DNA of 64,000 nt from Thamnaconus septentrionalis (GCA_009823395.1 CM020515.1:17049989-17113988); one strand, 5' to 3'. Shown: positions 30,201 to 43,439, numbered from the stretch's first letter. Program-made: numbers and translations. The notes: a model not told the origin generated them from the sequence alone.

Positions 30201-30565
30201 CGATAAGACCTTTGAGGACTGGGAGCCTGGATGCCAAGTGTTGTGCAACAACGGCAAATGCAACATGGTACCGTACTTTATACAGTATTTCCAGGTCTAG
30301 CTCTCACACACACGCTTAACACGTAAGCTCGCATTGTTGTTGACACTGTGTTGTGTTTCTCAATGCATTCGATCCGCAGCACTGGGGACACGAGATGAAG
30401 TACAAAAAGGTGGTGCTGCTGCCAAGGTTGGTCATCAAGAAGTTTGCACTGGAGACCCCCGAAGGCCGGCAGACGCCTAAGAAGTGGAAGAATGTCAACT
30501 TCACTGTTGAGCCCTTTAGTTTTGAAGAATACTGCGAGGACAACTTTGACGACCTCTTTGATTAG
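27295..30565 (+). CDS. dhx58: DHX58 / LGP2, RIG-I-like RNA helicase, with a frameshift in coding exon 3
   Basis: Coding exons: 27295-27471, 27562-27767, 27850-28040, 28123-28236, 28405-28537, 28627-28812, 28898-29148, 29217-29528, 29620-29810, 30168-30267, 30380-30565. The sum is 2047 bases, one more than a whole number of codons. The surplus base is a C at 27735/27736; without it the product would be about 681 residues (human 678). As written, TGA at 27757-27759 ends the protein after about 124 residues. Seen: Walker A PTGSGKT (28-34), [12 protein letters not shown], helicase C with [11 protein letters not shown], motif VI reading QAVGRAR instead of QARGRAR, and a C-terminal domain with zinc cysteines CRNC and C-x4-C. 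There is no CARD, as in LGP2. LGP2 is a cytoplasmic dsRNA sensor that tunes MDA5 and RIG-I signalling. The break may be a real null allele or a sequence error. Confidence 0.93.
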
Positions 30566-31165
30566 AACGGCACGAGAAGAACATACATGGGCTTTCTGTC
30601 CTTCACACGCTTAAACAAAAAAAAAAAAAAAAGCTCTTCTGATTGTGCTATGCAAGATGCTTTCAATATGGACAGAAACTCTGCGCTTGTGAGCTCTAAT
30701 TTGTGCCGCCGGGCCAGCGAGGCAGCACTCTGCTAAAACCCATTAGGCATCGATCATGCTTGAAATTAGCATGACGGCTTTGTTTACGCCCAAGGTCCCA
30801 ACTCCCTTTGTATGTTTTTGCCCTCCGCCTCATCTTAAGCCATACAAAAAAAAAAAAAAAAAAAACTAACAAAGGGAACACAACATTGACTTTCACAGAG
30901 AACCTTGACAGCATGACGACGGTCAGCTTGTTTTATACAATTTTAAATGAGTTTGCAGTAATGATTAGTGTCTGTGTGCGCTCTGATTGTCTTGATCTGT
31001 CACTACTGTCCTTTTATCAATGGTTAGTACGAGTAGTTGTTGTTCCTAGTCAATTACGAGGTACAATATTATATTCAAAAGATTCTTATTTTGTATTTAA
31101 GTGGAAATGTATTTTTTTTTTATTTAATTTTTTAAATAATAAATATTACTTTGGACGCTCCATTC
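30566..31165 (+). other. dhx58 3' UTR (inferred)
   Basis: Homopolymer-A stretches follow the stop. The first good AATAAA is at 31138-31143. No other gene is seen. Confidence 0.4.
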
Positions 31166-31954
31166 TTTTTACGCGTTGCCTCTCACGACCACAGGGTGGC
31201 AGTGTCGACTAGTTAATCACGTTATAACAAAAAAAAAAATTAGTTTTCTCGACGTCACAGCAGACGTGGTGCGGTCCAACATGCTTTCGCGTAAAATGTT
31301 GACACTCAGAGGCTCCGAGGTTTGTAGAAAAAAAAAAAAATCAAGGTCTGACCTGCTTTGAAGGCTTTCCGACTTATTTTCATACTTACCAAACTTTTCT
31401 CAGGTGCCTCGAAGCCAAGTCAAGTAGCTCTCGCTTCAAGGTAAAATCAGAGTTAAAAATCAGTCACTTCCTGTCTTCGTGTGATATTCACAGTGACTGA
31501 CTGAGTGGAACGATTACAAACAGTCAAGCCTTTTACAGCCGCTTATGACGGTGGAATCGGTGTCGTTTCCAACCGGCTCAATAGTCTGCACAGAATATTA
31601 TGAACGCTTGTGTAGGGCACCGAGTGCCAAATACTTTTACTTCAGAGCTTTTGCAGCATGTTGAATTCAACGACCATCCAAAAAAACATCTGCTGCTGCT
31701 GCTGCTGCCAAACCAGGCCTGATCAGACCAGCTGTGGTAACTTCTGGCAGCGGAGAGGGGGGAAAGAAACGTTATTGATTCGTCAGAATTCACCTTCCGC
31801 ACACGTCGCCTCCTCGTGCGCACCTCCGGGTGATCACACTGGATGAGGTCGAGCTCGCCGAGTCACGTGGGTCGCGGCTAATCCTTTCAAAATGTGCCGG
31901 GGGACCTGGCGACCATCGGACACGATCAGAGCGTAAGCGATGGGAGAGGACAGG

Positions 31955-31990
31955 AGAGCCGAGCCGAGCCGAGCCGAGCCGAGCCCAGCC
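31955..31990 (+). repeat. GAGCC pentamer tandem array
   Basis: About six GAGCC units in a row, the last diverged to GAGCCC. Confidence 0.9.
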
Positions 31991-34900
31991 GTGTGATTTT
32001 CTGGGATCGGCCTCAGACTCTGTAATCAGCGCTGATTGCCTCCTGTTACTTCGCAGCTTTGCACCCTGTGCATGCTAATTGCAATTAGCTCCTCTCCACA
32101 GTGCAAGCAGCTCTGTAGTGTTTTTGTATTAGGAGTGTATCTGTGAGCGTGTGCGCGCGAGCTAGTAACTGCCTGTATTTCCTTATGATTAAAATGATAC
32201 TAGCCTATTTAGACATCAGGAATCACATTCAACAAAAAAGAAGAAAATACCAACAACAACAAAAAAATTCGACTTGGAGTTCCATTATTGTGAACACAAC
32301 AATCTGAACGTTTCCGGTCAATTAGGTGTGCAAAAACAGCGCAGAAGGAAGGGAAAATGACGGCTAGGTAGGCTACCTGTTTCCACGCTGCTCCACCTGT
32401 ACACACTTTTGACCTTCACGGCTGCAGTCGGCGGCGCTCATTGAACAGTCAGACGTTCATCGAACACCAACCCTGACCGCCTGCTGTTCTTATATTATTC
32501 ACCAGTGATTTCAGGAGCAGGTGAAGACTGTCTCCGACTCCCTGGAAGGTCACAAAGCTTCCGGGTTATGAGTCCATTCTTCCCAACACTCTCCGAGTCC
32601 ACCGGCTCTCAGTTGTCCCCCAAGGTGCGCAATTAAGTGCTGCCATGGCAACTGGCTACAGGTACGTTTGTTGCTGTGTGTAGTGTCAAAATGAAGTGAG
32701 TTATTCCCTTTACAAAACAATATAACCCCGTGCAATCCTGACCCACCCAGCATCTGATGCATTTTCCCATTTTAAGTCTTTTAGTGGGATATTTTGACCC
32801 TGAAGGAACTTGTGTCAGCTGATGTCGGTGTTGGTGATTGTTGTCTGCTGTTTGCTTTGACGTGTGTCAGTCACACTGACACTCTGCTAATGTGGCTTTC
32901 ACCCAACTAGTCTCCTTCTGTGAAATCTAACCCAGTTTCATGACTGGGATGAGGTCAAATCGTTGAAATCCTGCAGCCAGGTGCTGCTTTGTGGGACTTC
33001 AAATATTTCTAGAATTTCTCACAAAGTGTGAAAGACTCTTGTGTGCCACATTAACCACATTGGGTTGTATATCAGATTGAAGAAACCGCACAGTGAATTC
33101 ACCTGAACCCTTGGGAAAACCTCTTGAAGTTGTTTAGTTGCTTTCAAAGGTAACAAAAGAATCATTTGGAACCAGCGACAGATGTTTGTATATATATCTA
33201 TATATATTCATATATATATAGATATAGACAGCAGAGACCGCATGACCTTAAAACAAATGAAGTGATGGCTTGTTTCCCTGTCCACTGCCGCGTGTGTTTA
33301 CTTGTAGAGATAAACTGTGGACTATAATAAATGTCTTTCTGTCCTTCTGCTCCCTTCTCCCCCGTCCTGCTGCTGACTGCCATTTGTGACAGTTTAATCC
33401 ATGTTATTATTCCATCTGGACTTGTTTTAAGTCATTTTGGCTGGCGGGGATTAACGCAGGCCTGTGACAGCCCACAGTTTTTTGTCTTTACACTCCCTGT
33501 CAGGCTGAGTGAGTTTATATATTTTGCTACAACTGGACAGAAGTTTTCTTTGGCTAGGTTTCTTGGCTAAAATATTTAAAATTTGTGATTAATCATACAT
33601 GTAAACAAAAACAATTTACTCTTATCTTCTTTTATCATAAATTAAGTGTTTGTTTGTTTTTTTATATGTAGCTTACTATATGTCCCACGCACCAGTATAC
33701 AGTAGATGCTTGAGTGTGATGGAAAATGCTTTGTTGGATAAAAGCAATTCTAAAAAAAAAAAAATAAAAATTCAGCTGATAGTCAAACCATAAATTCCCC
33801 ATCGCGTTGCAGTTTTTCATTTTTCATTTTCGTCCAAGAATTTGCTCGAACAGCACAGCACAATGCAAAGCACAGTCAGTTGAACATTTTTGCAAAAAAA
33901 ACACTGTAGATCTCCCAAGAACATCATATTTAGCCCTCCGTTTAAAAACCTCTTTGACATGCAAATACTGGGATGATAAGAGACCTGAAAACTCTTGCAG
34001 AAAACATTCATCCCAGAGCAAAGAAAAAAAAAGAGAGAGAGAGAGACGGCAAAGTGGGCGGAGAGAAGCTAGAGTTTGAGCTGCAGCAGCTTGGGGACGC
34101 ACACAACCCGGAGCTCCTGAGTGGTGCCAAGGTGAAGTTATTCATCATCCCTAACCTTGCCAGGACATGGGACAGACTTGCAGAAATCTGGTGTAAACAG
34201 CCCCAGACAACACTGGGGCCGCTTGACAAATGCACTCAAAGTCGCAGTTGGAGCTGGAAGCAGCGTTTGTTTCCGTGTAGCAGCCGGAGCCAGAGATGAG
34301 CAGACGGCTCAGAACAGCATAAGGAGATTTCTGCGGATTTATCAGGCTCCGGCACGGCAAGGTATTGATCTTCCCATCTTGGCCAGAGCAGCGTAGAGGA
34401 ACCTGCTCTCAACACTGAACACTTTCTCAGAGTTTTTTTTTGCCACAAAACAACATTTACTGCAATTACTTATTGGAAAGTATTGGGGAAATTCATCTTT
34501 TTTAGGACATATACAACAGAAATACAAAGGCCGCTGGTGCTCGGCTCATAAGTAACCTCTCTTATTGATTCCTGGTGTTTGTTGGGGGGAGGAAAGATTC
34601 TCATAGCGTCCACTTGCTTTCCAAATCTTGACCCACATGCGCCCACTATTGACCCTTTGCAAGACATGACATTTGCATGAGGGACCCACAGGATTGAGTT
34701 AAGCTCCAATCAGGTGGTTAGAAGTACAAAAAGATCCAAAGAAGGATGACAACATGATTTATTTGCATCTAATTTATTATTTCCATCTAATTTCCCCAAA
34801 TCCTTCAGCCTGGTAAATTTTCTTCTTCTTCAGCAGGAAAAAAACCAAAGGCCGATCTCGTCCAAACATCATCCCCAGACCACTTTCAATCAGCAGATGT

Positions 34901-36081
34901 GCCAAAAATAAATACATTTTTTTAAAAAAAAAAGATCTTCAACTTGTTTCCAGGAGCCACTTTGTGAGGTTTCAGGCCGACCACTCGGCCGTCATCGCCG
35001 TCACCTGCCAGCAGCGACTTGCGGCAGCGACACAACAAATAGAGTCATCCGTCATGGGCCAGGTCACCGGCTGCAGCTTTCCCTAATAGAAGCACTACAT
35101 TAACTGCCGGCCGCTTTTGACAGATCCAATTAGCCGGGGCTCTGTACCTCTGTGTCGCCACCCTGCCCTCCCAGCAACCTCTCGCACGCAGGAGTGGGAG
35201 GGGGGTGAGGGCGGGGGGAGGGATTGGGGGGTGCTCACTGTGCATCAGCGACCCACAACTTCCATGTCTTTGCCATGAGATAAAAAGCGACCCAGCGTTT
35301 TGTTGTCATATACTTTGTTTTTACAATGAGAGATTCTTTTTTTTCTGGGGCGGAAACAAAAGCCATTTTTTTTTTTTTTTTTTTTGCACTGGCTGTTGTT
35401 GGTGCTGCCGCCGCCGTCGCCGTCACCGCTACACACCCGTCTTTCCGCATCCCTCAGAATGTCTATTCCCGTCTCGGGCACAGCTGCTTTTCTCTCGTCC
35501 AGCCGCAGAAAGTCCAAATGATAGGTTCTGTGTCTGAGGACACGGGAGGGAGGGGAGCTTCACAGGACGGAGCGCAGCAAAACATCTGACTGCTGCCAAG
35601 GAAGCGGGTAGGGGAGGGGGAACGAACAAAGCCGGCTCATTTTTTATTTTTTTTTGCCCACCCCAACCCCCTCCCCGATTTTGTGCAAAGTCTATTCTTC
35701 CATCCTCGTCTCTTTTGTCCACCTTCCAGTCTCCTCCTCCTCCTCCTCCTCTTCCTCCTCCTCCTTCTCTTCTTCGATTTGTCCCTGATGGAGCGACGCA
35801 CTTGTCAATCTCTTTCTCCTGTTTTCAATAGCTAATGGTCCACCTCTGCCGCCCTGCGCCCAGCAGTCAGCCAGGCCAATTAAAGTGATCACGCGGTAGA
35901 GAGTCATTTTCGGTGGCAGTTACTGGGTGACGGCGTTGGCTCACGACGGTCATTGTGGAGGGGGCTGCGAACGCTGCCTAAGAAACCAGGCCAAATTAGC
36001 CGGAATGGTCCCAGGAGTAATTTTATATCTGCACCACTCAATTATGGTTTTGTGTGCGTCATTTTCTTGTCTGTGTGCATG

Positions 36082-36083
<2 letters not shown>

Positions 36084-36123
<40 letters not shown>

Positions 36124-36170
36124 TACTTTCATAAAGTTGTATTTTGTGCAGTGCACTGCATCACTTTGGC

Positions 36171-36201
<31 letters not shown>
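36084..36201 (+). repeat. Two TG microsatellites
   Basis: TG arrays at 36084-36120 and 36172-36201 are separated by about 50 bases of unique sequence. Confidence 0.95.
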
Positions 36202-36889
36202 CGGTGCAGTGAGTGAAATAATTAGAACAAAATGTGTTAAACAGCAGATGGAATATCTTAATAAAACTTCTAACAGGTGGGAGGGGAACTCGGATGGTGA
36301 TTGGTTGAACCGCCGGTCAGATTCAACCGAACCAGTTGGATTTTTTTGTTGTGCGTTGACGCCCCGTTGCGAGCCGCTGCACACCACACAGCTCTGGCCG
36401 AGCGCCAGTGTGGGAGCGCAGCAAAACAACATTGTCCGCAGTGAAAAAGCCTTGGGTGCTTTTTACGAGAGCCAGTTGTGATGTGTCAGTTTGTTCTCTC
36501 ACCTTCCAGATTTGCAAACTTGGGCTGCGCAGATAAAATTTGATGGATTCAACTCATCCTGTGTTGGCAACCTGGCAGTTTGCAGGGGGGGGATTTTCTG
36601 GCAGTAGATGAGAACAATGCAAAATGTGTCATCTCGCCAAAATAACGTTGTGTTTTTGCAAAATAATCAAAGATGCAATTATTTTTCTCCTTTGTCCTTC
36701 TCTGCTTGTGTCCATTGCACCTTTTTCTTGGCTTTACAAATGAAGCGATTGTCCCTGAAACTCTTCCCTCCTCACTACAAAACCTCCCTATGCGAGTCGT
36801 CCAAACACTGTTGGACAGGAAAGTGTGTGTGTGTGCGTGTGTGCGATTTTTCTCTCGGGTCCCTTCACTCAGGCCTTTTGATGCAGAGC

Positions 36890-37080
36890 TCCATTGTCTT
36901 GCCGAGCCGCAGGAAATTGAAAGAGAAGATCAGGCGGAGCGTCAGCGCGAGAGCAGGCGAACGCCGGGGCTTTCTGGGACACGGCACACGGAAATGAACT
37001 CGCCCGGCGTGACTCGCGGCCGCCGTGGCGCTCGGAGAGCGCGGGGGAGCGCCTGGTGGCAGAGGAGCAGAAGTTAAAGT
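36890..37080. other. CpG-rich patch
   Basis: CpG density is clearly above the flanks, with GCGGCCGC-type sequence near 37017-37030. It may be an orphan CpG island. No convincing exon or splice site could be tied to it. Confidence 0.35.
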
Positions 37081-38815
37081 GGAAGAGAAGAAGACGAATT
37101 TGTTCCTCGGATATAGTCTGTTTTCAAACCTTTATTCTAATTCTGAGAAAGCGAGAGAAAAAAACCTTTGGAGGAAAAAAAACACTCAGGCGTTGTTTTA
37201 AAGAGCGTTTCATCCCTCGAGCGCCGGCAGTAAAAAAATTTTTAATGGAAGCAATTTGTAACGGCAGCACCGAAGGCACCTTCCATTTGTGTGCCCTGAA
37301 AAAAATTTATAGAACATTACTGCACTTTACTGAGACACAAACAGTATTTCCTGTCCTCCTCGCTGAACTCAACCAGTGAAAAAACAAACGATCAGCCAGG
37401 GTTGGCGGAAAACTCAAAGCTGAACTCATCCGAAGGTAAAAACTTTTGGTGGTTTTGTGTGGAAACGTGAGAGCGCTCGGAAGCAGGCGCTGAACTGGCT
37501 GCTTCCTCTTCCCTCGGGAGTCCGACCGTTTAAGGTAAACAATGTTTCCCGTAAATGCAAATTAACGCTTTTATTTGCGATAAAACAGTTGCCGGCTGCC
37601 GTTTATTGCCGCAGCAATGACCCACGTTTACTAGTGATGGAGCCAATCGCCGCCGGAGTCGTTCACTGCGGCCGAGCTTCCACCTGGTGACTCTGGGGAG
37701 CCGCCGAGAGATGAACGAAGCTCTATCATGGTGACACACACCGGCAGGCGCAGAGTGCTTTTCATTTCCCCTCGCGGCAGCCAGGTAGCGCTGGGAAAGG
37801 AGACGTGAATAATAAGAAAGAAAAAAGAAGGTGGGAGGTGCCGTGTGCAACGTGGCAGGTCGGAGCCGGGGAAAGTGGGTTTGCTCTGGCGGGAAATGGC
37901 TATTTACGTAGCTGAAAATGGAGTGTGGAGGTGGGGCGGGGGGGGGCTGGGGAAGGCGCGAGGGTCTTTTTTCTTTCCCTGACATTTTCGTAGCCCCGCA
38001 GGCAAGAGCAACCTTCAGCGGAAAACTGAGCGATTTGAAGAAACAGGCACGAGAGCAGCGGCTGGGCGGGAAACTCGGGGAAAATGAAGTGTTTGGCGGG
38101 GGGGCGGGGCAGCATTACCTCTTGGAGGACAGGAAGCAGGAAGTGTGAGAGGAGAAACACTAAGGTGGAGATTTTGGGTTTTTTTTGCAAGGGAAAATGT
38201 GGTATAAATGAAACGCACAATTATCGGAATTACTTGTAAAATCTGTACAAACTGCTATATCGGGCCGGTATGTGAACTAAAAGAGCACGGTATGAAAGTA
38301 TTTAAGTATTTAGACTCTTGGATAAAATCAAAAGCAAACACCAAACCCTGGGGTTGGGGTGGGGGGGGGCATTAAGGTACGGTGCAAAATAAATAAGCCT
38401 TTGCAATTTTACACCTGTGTTATTATTCTCCCATTATTTTCTGCCCGAGCCACTTAATTGTTCTGTCGACAAAAGAAGCTTCAGTCTTTTCTGTGAATTC
38501 AGTAGAAAAAAAAAATAAATGAGTTCCTGCAGCTGCGAAGCCAGAACTGATAACATCTGCCGTCGCAGCAAATCCAGTCTCACAGTGAGCGGCCGCACAA
38601 GTGACTCCACCGCAGAGCCCTGAGCAGAGATGGAACAGATTTTTGTCGTTGTTGTTTATTTGTTTCTCCGCACGTGCCACAGTTTCACCCCGGTGGCGTA
38701 ATGATGTCGCTGCATTGAGAAAATGGGGGGTAAATGTGTTCAACATGCCTGTGTTTCCACCCGCCTCCGTCGTCGCCCAAACACGAGTTTGCAAGTTTGT
38801 GAGTTTCGAAACATC
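37081..38815. other. Non-coding DNA, nothing recognised
   Basis: Purine-rich and G-run-rich sequence (for example 37934-37950 and 38353-38368) with no plausible exon. Confidence 0.45.
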
Positions 38816-38819
38816 GAAA

Positions 38820-39345
38820 CAGGCGTTTGCGTTTACACGAAGCCGCCGTTTTCACTGAAACCGCAAATTTTCGAGGATAACTTTGAAAATGCCGCCTTGC
38901 CCGCCTTCGTGTAAACGGCGAAACGGATCTAAATGGCAAAAAAGTTGACAAACTCTTTCTGGCACGACTCCTAGTCAACCTTAACATGGACGTTTGAAGG
39001 CTTTGTGTTCTAAAGTGACTCGAAGTAGAAGTTTGTCGTTTAGCGTCTTTTCACAAACGATCTTTCTTTCTGTTCTCTGTGGTGCTAATGTTGTTAGCGA
39101 GCTGCTGCTTCTTTAAACACTGCGTGCTTCAGGTGTTCTTCTCCTTCTTCCGCCTTCAGGGAGTGAACTTGCAGCGCCACACCAGGCCTGACATAGGTAC
39201 CACATTGTCATTTCCAGCATCTCCGTGTAAATGGGAACATTTTTGAATAGGGCTTCGTGTAGACGCGGGTTTTTTTCTTTTTCAAGAGTGTTTTCTAAAA
39301 TGTGCGGTTTCAAAAATATCAGTCTCCGTGTAAATGGCCCCTCTG
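38820..39345. mobile_element. Non-autonomous foldback DNA element
   Basis: The left end (38832 on: TTTACACGAAGCC, then TGAAACCGCAAATTTTC) recurs in reverse complement at the right end (to about 39336: TTTACACGGAGAC, then TGAAACCGCACATTTTAG). The diverged terminal inverted repeats are about 65-70 bp. Each end also has an inner inverted copy of TTTACACGAAG. No transposase is encoded. Similar 'CGTGTAAACG' elements are common in fish, as I recall. Boundaries are approximate. Confidence 0.55.
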
Positions 39346-39724
39346 CGTCGGCAGAGACAAAAGAGTGAAAAGACACCTCCCAGGGAGTGAGTCAACACGG
39401 CCCCTGGGAGTCTTTCTCCACCGTTAATGTCTGGCGGCCACTTATCTGTAACGTACAAGCAGGTTCAAAAGCACAAGGGGGGGAAGAAAGAGGCGGTGGC
39501 TTTCATTCCAGCAAGCAGGCGATGCATCAGAAGTGTTTTATTTTTTCGACCTGGCGACTCTCGGGGCTGCGTGGGAAATGTTCCACTTATTAGTATGTAT
39601 AGCTTTCAGCCCCCCTCCTCCCGGTGGGGATACGAGCCCGACAGCGTGCCGTGTGATGGTGGGGGTCGGGCGGGGGGCTTTCTTCCGTCCGTCACCCTCG
39701 CCGGGGGAACACGGCGTGAAAGTC

Positions 39725-39749
39725 GGCGGGCGGGCGGGCGGGCGGGCGG
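39725..39749 (+). repeat. GGGC tetramer array
   Basis: About six GGGC units within a GC-rich stretch. Confidence 0.9.
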
Positions 39750-40707
39750 CACCACAAGGTTAATTGCTGCGTCGTAAATCACAGCGCCAGGCTGCAGGTG
39801 CTGTTAGCATACGACTGCTCAGAACCAATAACATTATTAATAATTCTGTGTGTGGCGACTGCAGCTGCGGCTCCCCTGGCCACCAGCTCCAGTACATTAA
39901 TTGTTGGTTATTGTTTTATTTTGAAGAATTTTTTGTGTTGCAGCACAAGCTACTTTGTTGTCATTGTTGCTGCTGTTGTTTTTTGCTTTGACCTTTTGAC
40001 CCTGTTGTGTTGTTTAGTCTGTTGTAGTTTTTGGAACTCTTTGAATTTTTGATTTTTTTTTTCACTGAGCATAAAATGCCAAGAAGGCTTCACATTGGCA
40101 CATCTCTCTTATTAAAGCGCTATTTCAGAATTTGTAAATTTCTCCTAACAAGAATGTGAAGTAAACCTCCACCATCAAGTAGACGAGTACACAATAAACA
40201 ACGACTGACTGACTCTCCAGTCGCTGCCAGCCAGAAACTCTTGGTCGGTGACTCCACATCACATCAGGTAGCTGTCAGTCACACACCAATCTGTGCTTCT
40301 GCAGGTATCTGGATTAATTGATTTTTTTTTTCTTCTCCTCCTTTAAATGTTTTCCTTGAGTCTGACTGGCAGCGTCGCTGCTGCAGATTATCGGCTGATT
40401 GGTCCTCCTGGACGGCGATGAAGGTCGCCTCGCCCTCTCACCTGCTCTTAGCATTTTTTTGAGCCAGTGTGCTTGTTTGATGGCGCCTCCTAATAATCAG
40501 CCACCATGGAAAACACTCAGTTAGAACAGAAACAAAAGCACTGCAGCAGCAGCCGGTGAATCAAAGAGGATCTTGCCGTGAAATGCAGGCGACGCTTCTT
40601 CTCTCTCCTTTTGGAAGAGGTCACTTGTTTTCCGAGTTTTAATAATTTTGCTTCCCTAAATTTTCTTTCTATATTATTTTATGTTAAGGAACTGTTAAAA
40701 AGCAGAG

Positions 40708-40825
40708 CTCAGGGTCACGGAGGTCAGCTGGAGCCTCTCCCAGCTGTCATAGGGCGAAGGCAGGGCGCCACCCTGGACAAGTCGCCAGTTCATCGCAGAG
40801 CCCAAGGAGACAAACAATTATTTAA
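40708..40825. repeat. Dispersed teleost repeat, copy B
   Basis: GGTCAGCTGGAGCCTCTCCC, AGCTGTCATAGGGCGAAGGC and ACAAGTCGCCAGTTCATCGC match copy A at 1033-1265 in order and spacing, followed by GACAAACAATT. The tail is lost. Confidence 0.65.
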
Positions 40826-42049
40826 GTTAGGTCAGAGTTTCCAATTCACTGCGCCACCGTGTGTTTCAAATAAAATAATGGGGGGAAAAAATGCTGAATA
40901 ATTTTCTGAAGCTGGCGTTTTCACTGCAGGGAGAAAGAATCCCTTTGCGTTGGAACATTTTGCTGACCTCAGTCTTTATCTACAAGTGCGTGTTTTGTAT
41001 AAAAGGAGCGCAGCAGGATTTCCTCTCCCGCCGACACGCCGGGTTTTGCGTAATGGCAACTTTACCCTCGGCTGATGTTTTTGTGCGTTTTCACGGACAC
41101 CTCATTTGTTTTGCACTTTTATTTCTTTTCTTTAAAAAAGTGCGTGCGTGCTCGGCCCCTTTGTCATCGTCCCGCTCCTCTTTCTTTTGCCTCTTCACCC
41201 CCTCGCCGGCGCCGCTCAAGGTCTCGGTTTTAAAAAAAAAGTGGGTTTCCAGTGTTTGGTGGTGGACGGACGCAGTTCGCCACTCTTGGTTGCTGTGGAA
41301 ACCAGGTTGACGCGTGGACACGCAGCCGGTGAAAGGACAGGCTGAGTGGGAGTTTGGAGTGGCTCTAAGAGGCCTGTCAAGATTTATGTATTCCACTCTG
41401 CGACTTGAGAGGACGGAAAATAAAAGTTTTAATTGACACAAAGAGCGCGGCGAGCTAAAAAACATCCAGAGAGCGATTCGCACTCAGAAGCATTTTGACA
41501 AACCTTGACGTTCTAACCTGTTCTTTCACCGTAAACTTTTATGCCTCCTTTGGCTTGCAAACACACTGCAGGATTTTAATTCTTAACTATTTTAATTATC
41601 CCGAAGCCACAGCAGGATTCAGGTATTTCCAATCAATGAGAACCTTGTTTCTTCCAGATTGTGCTATTTACCTTTTCCTTTTCCTAAATCCTCATGATTT
41701 ACCTCCATCTGAGGAAGGACCAGCAGAAAGCTGCTTGGGATGATTGGATGAATTTTCTCTCTCTCTTGCCAGCAGATTTTTTTTCCCCTGCTAATTTTTC
41801 CTCTCTGATGGCTTCCGATTGGTGAAATCACTGCACTTTGGTGAGCTGCCACAGTGCAGTCTACTGATAAACTGGACTCCTGCCAAAAGGAGAAGAAGAA
41901 GAAAAGGCTTCCAACTGCAGACAAGAAGACAGAGTTGAGTCGACTGGTAGCAGCAGTCCGGACCGAGAACAATGGTGACAAACATCCGAGCGTTCAGTGA
42001 ACTGCCTAGGCCCAGGTTGCTTGGTTTCATGACCAGAACCGTGAGACTC

Positions 42050-42450
42050 CAACCAAGAAATATTTTCTTCCTGCTGAGGGAGTCAAAGGTCTCAGCCACC
42101 GGTGGCAGTTTGCTGCTGTAAACGAGCCTGTCGACCGTGGCGTTGCTGGTGTTCGGCTCATCGCGCTTGATGAAGTGCAGAGTTTGGACGCTGACCAGCG
42201 GGGGGGGGCCCTCTGACATGCTTCACTTCCTGCCCTTTCGCTGTTACCGGGCGGACAGGAGCAGGGAAGTGGAGCCGTCACCGCCCTCAAGTTCATCAAG
42301 TGTACAAGAAACTGAACCGGCTATGGAGACGCGTCCCTCCGGCCGTGGAGCGTTTTTTGCGAGTCGAAGCCTTTTCAAGCATCTTGGCGAGCGGTGACAC
42401 GCACACACGCCTGGCAGGCGGCGGTGGTGTTGTGTTTCAGGAGCCATCAC
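42050..42450 (-). CDS. Possible unannotated minus-strand exon pair, family unknown
   Basis: On the minus strand an open frame from ATG at 42448-42450 to 42248 ends CTLDELEGGDGSTSLLLSA and meets a donor, CG|GTAACA. A 57-base stretch with a C9 run ends in CTGGTCAG at 42191. Frame continues in phase as VQTLHFIKRDEPNTSNATVD and then RLVYSSKLPPVAETFDSLS, to about 42050. The second segment has a high-GC third position like the true exons in this window. I recognise no family. The intron would be unusually short, and chance open frame or a decayed copy are real alternatives. Confidence 0.22.
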
Positions 42451-43330
42451 CCTTCCTCCGCCGCTCCTCTTGGCTGCGGGTTATTTTTACGGCGGCCACT
42501 CGTGTGGAGTGCCAGTACATTTGCATGAAGTGAAGAAGGGGCAACGCGTCGCCTGCGAGTGTGACAGCCAAAGAGGATCCATCACCTCGCTGCTGACAAC
42601 CTGCTCCGTGCTGCTGCAGCAGGCGGAGCGGCAGCGCGTCAGTTCAGCACAAACTTTTTTTTTTTTCTTTGTTATTGTGATGGCCTGATCAAAGCTGACA
42701 TAGTGGTGGTTTTATTTCTTATTTCTTTGGCAGAAAACATTTTACATTGTTTTGTTTTTGTTTTTTTTTAAGTAAAAATAAATAAATAATGTCAACATAA
42801 AAATGAGAAACCTTTTAAAGATCAGACTACCGAGGCACAGAGGATAAATATTCCATTTAATCTGTGGCCTCAAATTGAATTATTTGTTCTCATCAGTGAC
42901 CAAATTGAGATTGAGAGCTGAACTGTACATTCATCAATATGGTCAATTTTATTGCACGTTGGAAATGAATAATGGTCTCATTTCTAATTTTTACCACCAA
43001 TCAGACCTGACCCCTTTTTTTATGAATTCATCTGAGAAGAGTGTGTTTGTTTTCGGACAAAAAACGTCAGAGTGTTGAAGCAAAAACAATTTTAGAAACA
43101 GAATGAACAAGAAAACAAAAGCCCTGAATCTCTTTGCCATGGCTAATTAGCCACGTGGTTAAAAGTGAATTGGCTGAAGAGTCTTCGTGTAAAGTGTAAT
43201 GTGGTGCAGATCATACACCTCTGGCAATGACTTTCAAAATAAAGGTTGTGATAATGACATCGTGTCAAGAAAAGTCTAACTCATCATTTAAAACAACAAC
43301 AACGACAAAAGGCAGTTGCATCACAGATAC

Positions 43331-43358
43331 TTCTTTGCATTCTTTGCATTCTTTGCAT
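43331..43358 (+). repeat. Nine-base tandem repeat, three copies
   Basis: Three perfect copies of TTCTTTGCA in a row. Confidence 0.9.
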
Positions 43359-43439
43359 CTTCCCAAATTCCAAAGTTGTTTCAGGACCCTGAGAGGACCT
43401 GCCAGGCCTCCTGCGCTCTTATGCTGAAAAGGCGTTTCC

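Larger units (their letters stand above)
31166..36880. other. Non-coding DNA downstream of dhx58
   Basis: No exon of a known protein is seen on either strand. The contents are a CTG run (31690-31708), a GAGCC pentamer array (31955-31990), a TA-rich patch (33187-33227), a pyrimidine tract (35728-35780), and TG arrays at 36084-36120 and 36172-36201. Short AATTAG/TAATTA motif patches occur near 32070-32095 and 35870-35890. Confidence 0.5.
39350..42040. other. Non-coding DNA with one repeat copy
   Basis: No known exon is seen. A truncated copy of the dispersed teleost repeat lies at 40708-40825. Confidence 0.45.

Noticed and set aside
37010..37080. Short Arg-rich open frame in the CpG-rich patch
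   Set aside because: The composition follows GC content, with no homologue or splice site to support it.
42240..42300. Walker A-like GRTGAGK on the + strand
   Set aside because: The residue after Lys is Trp, not Ser/Thr, and nothing after it resembles an ATPase.
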